A stretch of DNA of 64,000 nucleotides from Hymenobacter sp. PAMC 26628 (GTDB lineage Bacteria > Bacteroidota > Bacteroidia > Cytophagales > Hymenobacteraceae), in assembly GCF_001562275.1 (NCBI RefSeq), contig NZ_CP014304.1, forward strand, positions 4,774,001-4,838,000, read 5' to 3'. The first letter of the stretch is position 1. Each line of letters opens with the position of its first letter. The notes under the pieces were generated by a model. It was not told the origin of the DNA and did not search any database. It saw nothing but the letters and a program-made list of their open reading frames with translations. The position numbers were made by a program, and so were the translations under genes. Positions 61,941 to 64,000 of this stretch are shown here, piece after piece.

Positions 61941-62631
61941 AAGCGCACGCGATGGTGGCAATGCTGATTTCCAGGGCCCCGGCAGCAAGCAGGGCCGCGC
62001 CGCAGGCTTCGAGGGTGGCGCCGGTGGTCAGCACATCGTCGACGAGCAGCACGCGGCGGCCGGCTACCGACGCGGCGTCGGCGGCTTCGAATACGGTGGC
62101 CACGTTGTCCCAACGCTCGGCGCGGTTTTTCTTGGTTTGGGTGGCCGTGTGGGCGGTGCGGCGCAGGGCAGGGGCCCAGGGCAAGGCCAGGCCGGCGGCT
62201 AGGCCTTCGGCAAATACTTCGGCCTGGTTGAAGCCGCGCTTGGCTAGCTTACGCGGGTGCAGCGGCACGGGTACGATGAGGTCGAAGTCGGCTGCCAAGC
62301 CTGCCGCGGCTAACTCGGCGCCGTAGAGGCGGCCCAAGGCCGTGCCCACGTCGCGCTGGCCGCCGTACTTGAGGCCATGCAGCAGGCGCTGCACCCGGCC
62401 CTGGCGCACAAACCGCAAGTAGCTGAGGGCGTGGCGCACCGGCAGTTTGCCCCAGAAGCGGCGGCCCAGCGGATTGGCTTCGGGCGGCAGGCGGTGGAAA
62501 TCGGTGTAGGGCAGCTCGGCGCGGCAGTTGGTGCAGAGGTGCGCCTCGCCCCGGGCCAGCGGCTCGCGGCAGGCCGGGCACAAGCGCGGGAAAACCAGGC
62601 CCACGAAGTCGGCCAGCCAGGAGCGGAGCAT
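61939..62631 (-). CDS. ComF-family phosphoribosyltransferase-like protein
   Basis: The 230-residue protein has an N-terminal four-Cys zinc finger (CPACREPL and CTNCRAEL). A type I PRTase domain follows, with FDLIVPVPLHPRKLAKRGFNQAEVFAEGLA and the PRPP loop VLLVDDVLTTGATLEACG. ComF proteins are linked to natural DNA uptake and to recycling functions. The start was chosen at MLRSWLADFVGLVFPRLCPAC; the longer upstream frame lacks conservation logic. Its last codon and stop lie at the edge of repeat C. Confidence 0.93.
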   Translation of the reverse strand: MLRSWLADFVGLVFPRLCPACREPLARGEAHLCTNCRAELPYTDFHRLPPEANPLGRRFWGKLPVRHALSYLRFVRQGRVQRLLHGLKYGGQRDVGTALGRLYGAELAAAGLAADFDLIVPVPLHPRKLAKRGFNQAEVFAEGLAAGLALPWAPALRRTAHTATQTKKNRAERWDNVATVFEAADAASVAGRRVLLVDDVLTTGATLEACGAALLAAGALEISIATIACA

Positions 62632-62750
62632 GGGCGTAAATTTGCGTTTTAGTTGTTGGGGCCCCAGAACGTCACGCTTCACTGCGCGGACGCTAGATGA
62701 ACATGACATTCTGGGGCCCCACTGAACAGCAAATAACCGATAATCTTACC

Positions 62751-63149
62751 ATGTCCCAAGTAAACGAATTCAACGACTACCGCCAGCGGATGAACGAGAA
62801 GATTCTCGCCGCCGACAACAAGGTCATCAAGCGCTTTTTCAACCTCGACACCAACACCTACGTCGCCGGGGCCCTCGACGTGAAGACCAAGGAAATGCTG
62901 GGCCTGGCCTGCTCCCTGGTGCTGCGCTGCGACGACTGCATCAAGTACCACCTGGGCAAGTGCTTCGAGGAAAAGCTCTCGGACGAAGAAATTTACGAGG
63001 TGTTCGCCATCGCCAACCTCATCGGGGGCAGCATCGTCATCCCGCACTTCCGCCGCGCGGTGGAGTACTGGGAAATCCTGAAGGAGGAAGCCGGCCCGGG
63101 CCAGCCCGCGCCCGACCACGCCCACGCCCACGGGGGCCCCGCCGCATGA
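62751..63149 (+). CDS. Carboxymuconolactone decarboxylase / AhpD-like protein
   Basis: The 132-residue helical protein has the AhpD-type active site CDDCIKYHL (CxxC plus His) after MLGLACSLVLR, with FAIANLIGGSIVIPHFRRAVEY downstream. It ends in a His-rich tail (DHAHAHGG). It probably acts as a peroxidase-linked or dehydratase-type enzyme. The ATG giving MSQVNEFNDYR is preferred; an ATG 18 codons upstream is in frame. Its stop overlaps the start of the next gene (ATGA). Confidence 0.88.
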   Translation: MSQVNEFNDYRQRMNEKILAADNKVIKRFFNLDTNTYVAGALDVKTKEMLGLACSLVLRCDDCIKYHLGKCFEEKLSDEEIYEVFAIANLIGGSIVIPHFRRAVEYWEILKEEAGPGQPAPDHAHAHGGPAA

Positions 63150-63520
63150 GCGACGACCTAAACCCGGCGCCGGAACACCTCGAGACCGAGGCCGATTTCG
63201 AGCACCGCTGGACCGCGCTGCTGGACGAGATGGAAACCCGCTTTGGCAAGCGCCCCGACCTGAACGCGCTGCTGCTGCTCATCGGCGTGCAGGAGCTGGG
63301 GCAGGGCGTGGCCGAATTCACCAAGGAGCAAAAGCAGGACCTGATGCACATCGCCACCTGCAAGCTCTTCAGCCTCAGCGGCCACTACGAGCTGGAGCGC
63401 GTGGACGAGGACGGCTGGCCGCACTACAAGCTGCTGCGCCCGGTGCCCTTCGCCTTCCTCAAAGAGCAGGAGCGCATGATGAAGTGGCACATGCTGGAGT
63501 ATTTCAGCTTGGACGACTAA
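63146..63520 (+). CDS. Conserved hypothetical partner of the CMD protein
   Basis: A 124-residue acidic helical protein starting MSDDLNPAPEHLETEADFEHRW. It contains KRPDLNALLLLIGVQELGQG and CKLFSLSGHYELERVDEDGWPHYKLLRP. It is coupled to the CMD gene through an ATGA overlap, so they are almost certainly co-expressed. I recognise the pattern as common next to CMD-like genes in Bacteroidota but know no function. Confidence 0.75.
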   Translation: MSDDLNPAPEHLETEADFEHRWTALLDEMETRFGKRPDLNALLLLIGVQELGQGVAEFTKEQKQDLMHIATCKLFSLSGHYELERVDEDGWPHYKLLRPVPFAFLKEQERMMKWHMLEYFSLDD

Positions 63521-63537
63521 AGAATCAATTAATTATA

Positions 63538-63650
63538 AGGACGTCATGCAGAGCGCAGCGAAGCATCTTTTCCGCGTCACTAACTCATTCGTTGAACGAT
63601 TGGGTTGGTAACGCGGAAAAGATGCTTCGCTGCGCTCTGCATGACGTCCT
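63538..63650. repeat. Intergenic inverted repeat, family B, copy B6
   Basis: The perfect arms start AGGACGTCATGCAGAGCGCA and include GCAGCGAAGCATCTTTTCCGCG. They surround a short AT-rich centre that contains CATTCGTTGAACGATTG. It lies between the CMD-partner gene and exonuclease III. Confidence 0.95.
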
Positions 63651-63671
63651 AAATTTTAAAGCAACCCACAT

Positions 63672-64000
63672 TTGAAAATCATTTCTTACAATGTCAACGG
63701 CCTGCGCTCGGCCCTGAGCAAGGGGTTGCTCGACTGGGTGCAGCAGGCCGACCCGGACGTGCTCTGCCTCCAGGAAATAAAGGCCGGCGTGGGGCCCCTG
63801 GACGTGTCGGGCTTTGAGGCGCTGGGCTACTATGCCTACCTGCACCCCGCCCAAAAGCCCGGCTACAGCGGCGTGGCCACGTTCTCGAAAACCAAGCCCG
63901 TGGCCGTGGTGCACGGCTGCGGCACACCCGCCTACGACGACGAGGGCCGCGTGCTACGGCTCGATTTTGACGACGTGTCGGTGCTGAACACCTACATGCC
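63672..64000 (+). CDS. xth: Exodeoxyribonuclease III (5' fragment)
   Basis: The gene is cut by the window end; 109 codons are visible. Residues KIISYNVNGLRSALSKGLLDW, then DVLCLQEIKA (metal-binding Glu) and GYSGVATFSK, are the N-terminal half of the ExoIII/AP endonuclease family, which repairs abasic sites. The start is a TTG that puts the first strand (KIISYNVNGLRS) at the usual position; no ATG is available. The B6 repeat ends 21 bp before it. Confidence 0.9.
   Translation, partial: MKIISYNVNGLRSALSKGLLDWVQQADPDVLCLQEIKAGVGPLDVSGFEALGYYAYLHPAQKPGYSGVATFSKTKPVAVVHGCGTPAYDDEGRVLRLDFDDVSVLNTYM

Noticed and set aside
1..64000. tRNA, rRNA, riboswitch or IS/transposase genes
   Set aside because: No cloverleaf-like or transposase-motif segment was found on either strand; absence by eye is not proof.

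Overview
The window is a 64 kb piece of a GC-rich Bacteroidota chromosome, most likely Hymenobacter or a close relative. Three things point there: the type IX secretion and gliding genes (a PorP/SprF protein, GldJ, and a T9SS sorting tail on the truncated first gene), family content typical of Cytophagales (DUF1501, DUF4382, the archaeal/eukaryal-type prolyl-tRNA synthetase, SusC-like carboxypeptidase-regulatory domains), and extremely GC-rich codon use. I saw no rRNA, tRNA, CRISPR array, transposase or prophage. The genus is an inference; no search was run.

Layout. 1-10.3 kb: the end of a DUF1501/T9SS protein, a secreted GH13 alpha-amylase, an FAD oxidoreductase, a compositionally odd DUF535 (VirK/YbjX) gene, a DUF3365-like haem lipoprotein, an OmpP1/FadL porin and a Gly/Tyr-rich lipoprotein. 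10.6-21.3 kb: housekeeping genes (proS, an NfeD-floA pair, a radical SAM/SPASM protein, a TlpA-like protein with a degraded active site, radA, a ClC channel). 21.3-28.5 kb: a sigma-54 activator with two GAF domains, divergent from a TolC / universal-stress-protein / EmrA / EmrB efflux operon. The gap between them holds two mirror-image palindromes and a -24/-12 promoter candidate. 28.6-33.9 kb: a lipoprotein, a YfbK-like VWA protein, and divergent from it an ECF sigma factor overlapping an anti-sigma factor that carries a TonB C-terminal domain. 33.9-41.3 kb: a minus-strand run of four secreted peptidases (proline iminopeptidase-like, S9, M19, M28). 41.6-45.6 kb: fumC, a GNAT acetyltransferase, a diacylglycerol/undecaprenol kinase, a DinB-like protein and small proteins. 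45.8-54.3 kb: a two-component system followed by a complete RND tripartite efflux operon. 54.4-64 kb: a thioredoxin-like protein, a DUF4382 lipoprotein, an AsmA-like protein, PorP/SprF, GldJ, ComF, a carboxymuconolactone decarboxylase pair and the start of exonuclease III.

The most unusual content is between the genes. Two families of hairpin-forming intergenic repeats, called A (GTAGCGTGGACTCTGCGAG ends) and B (GCAGCGAAGCATCT core), occur five and six times. They fill convergent gaps, alternate A-B-A-B-A along the peptidase run, and sit between cistrons of both efflux operons. One A copy supplies the C-terminus and stop codon of the M19 dipeptidase. A third, nested inverted repeat (C) encloses a 52-bp palindromic terminator between gldJ and comF. 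GGGCCC is strongly over-represented in much of the window but absent from the DUF535 gene, and many genes end in TAG followed by GGGCCCC. The best candidate for a coherent, checkable regulatory system is the sigma-54-controlled efflux locus at 21.3-28.5 kb.
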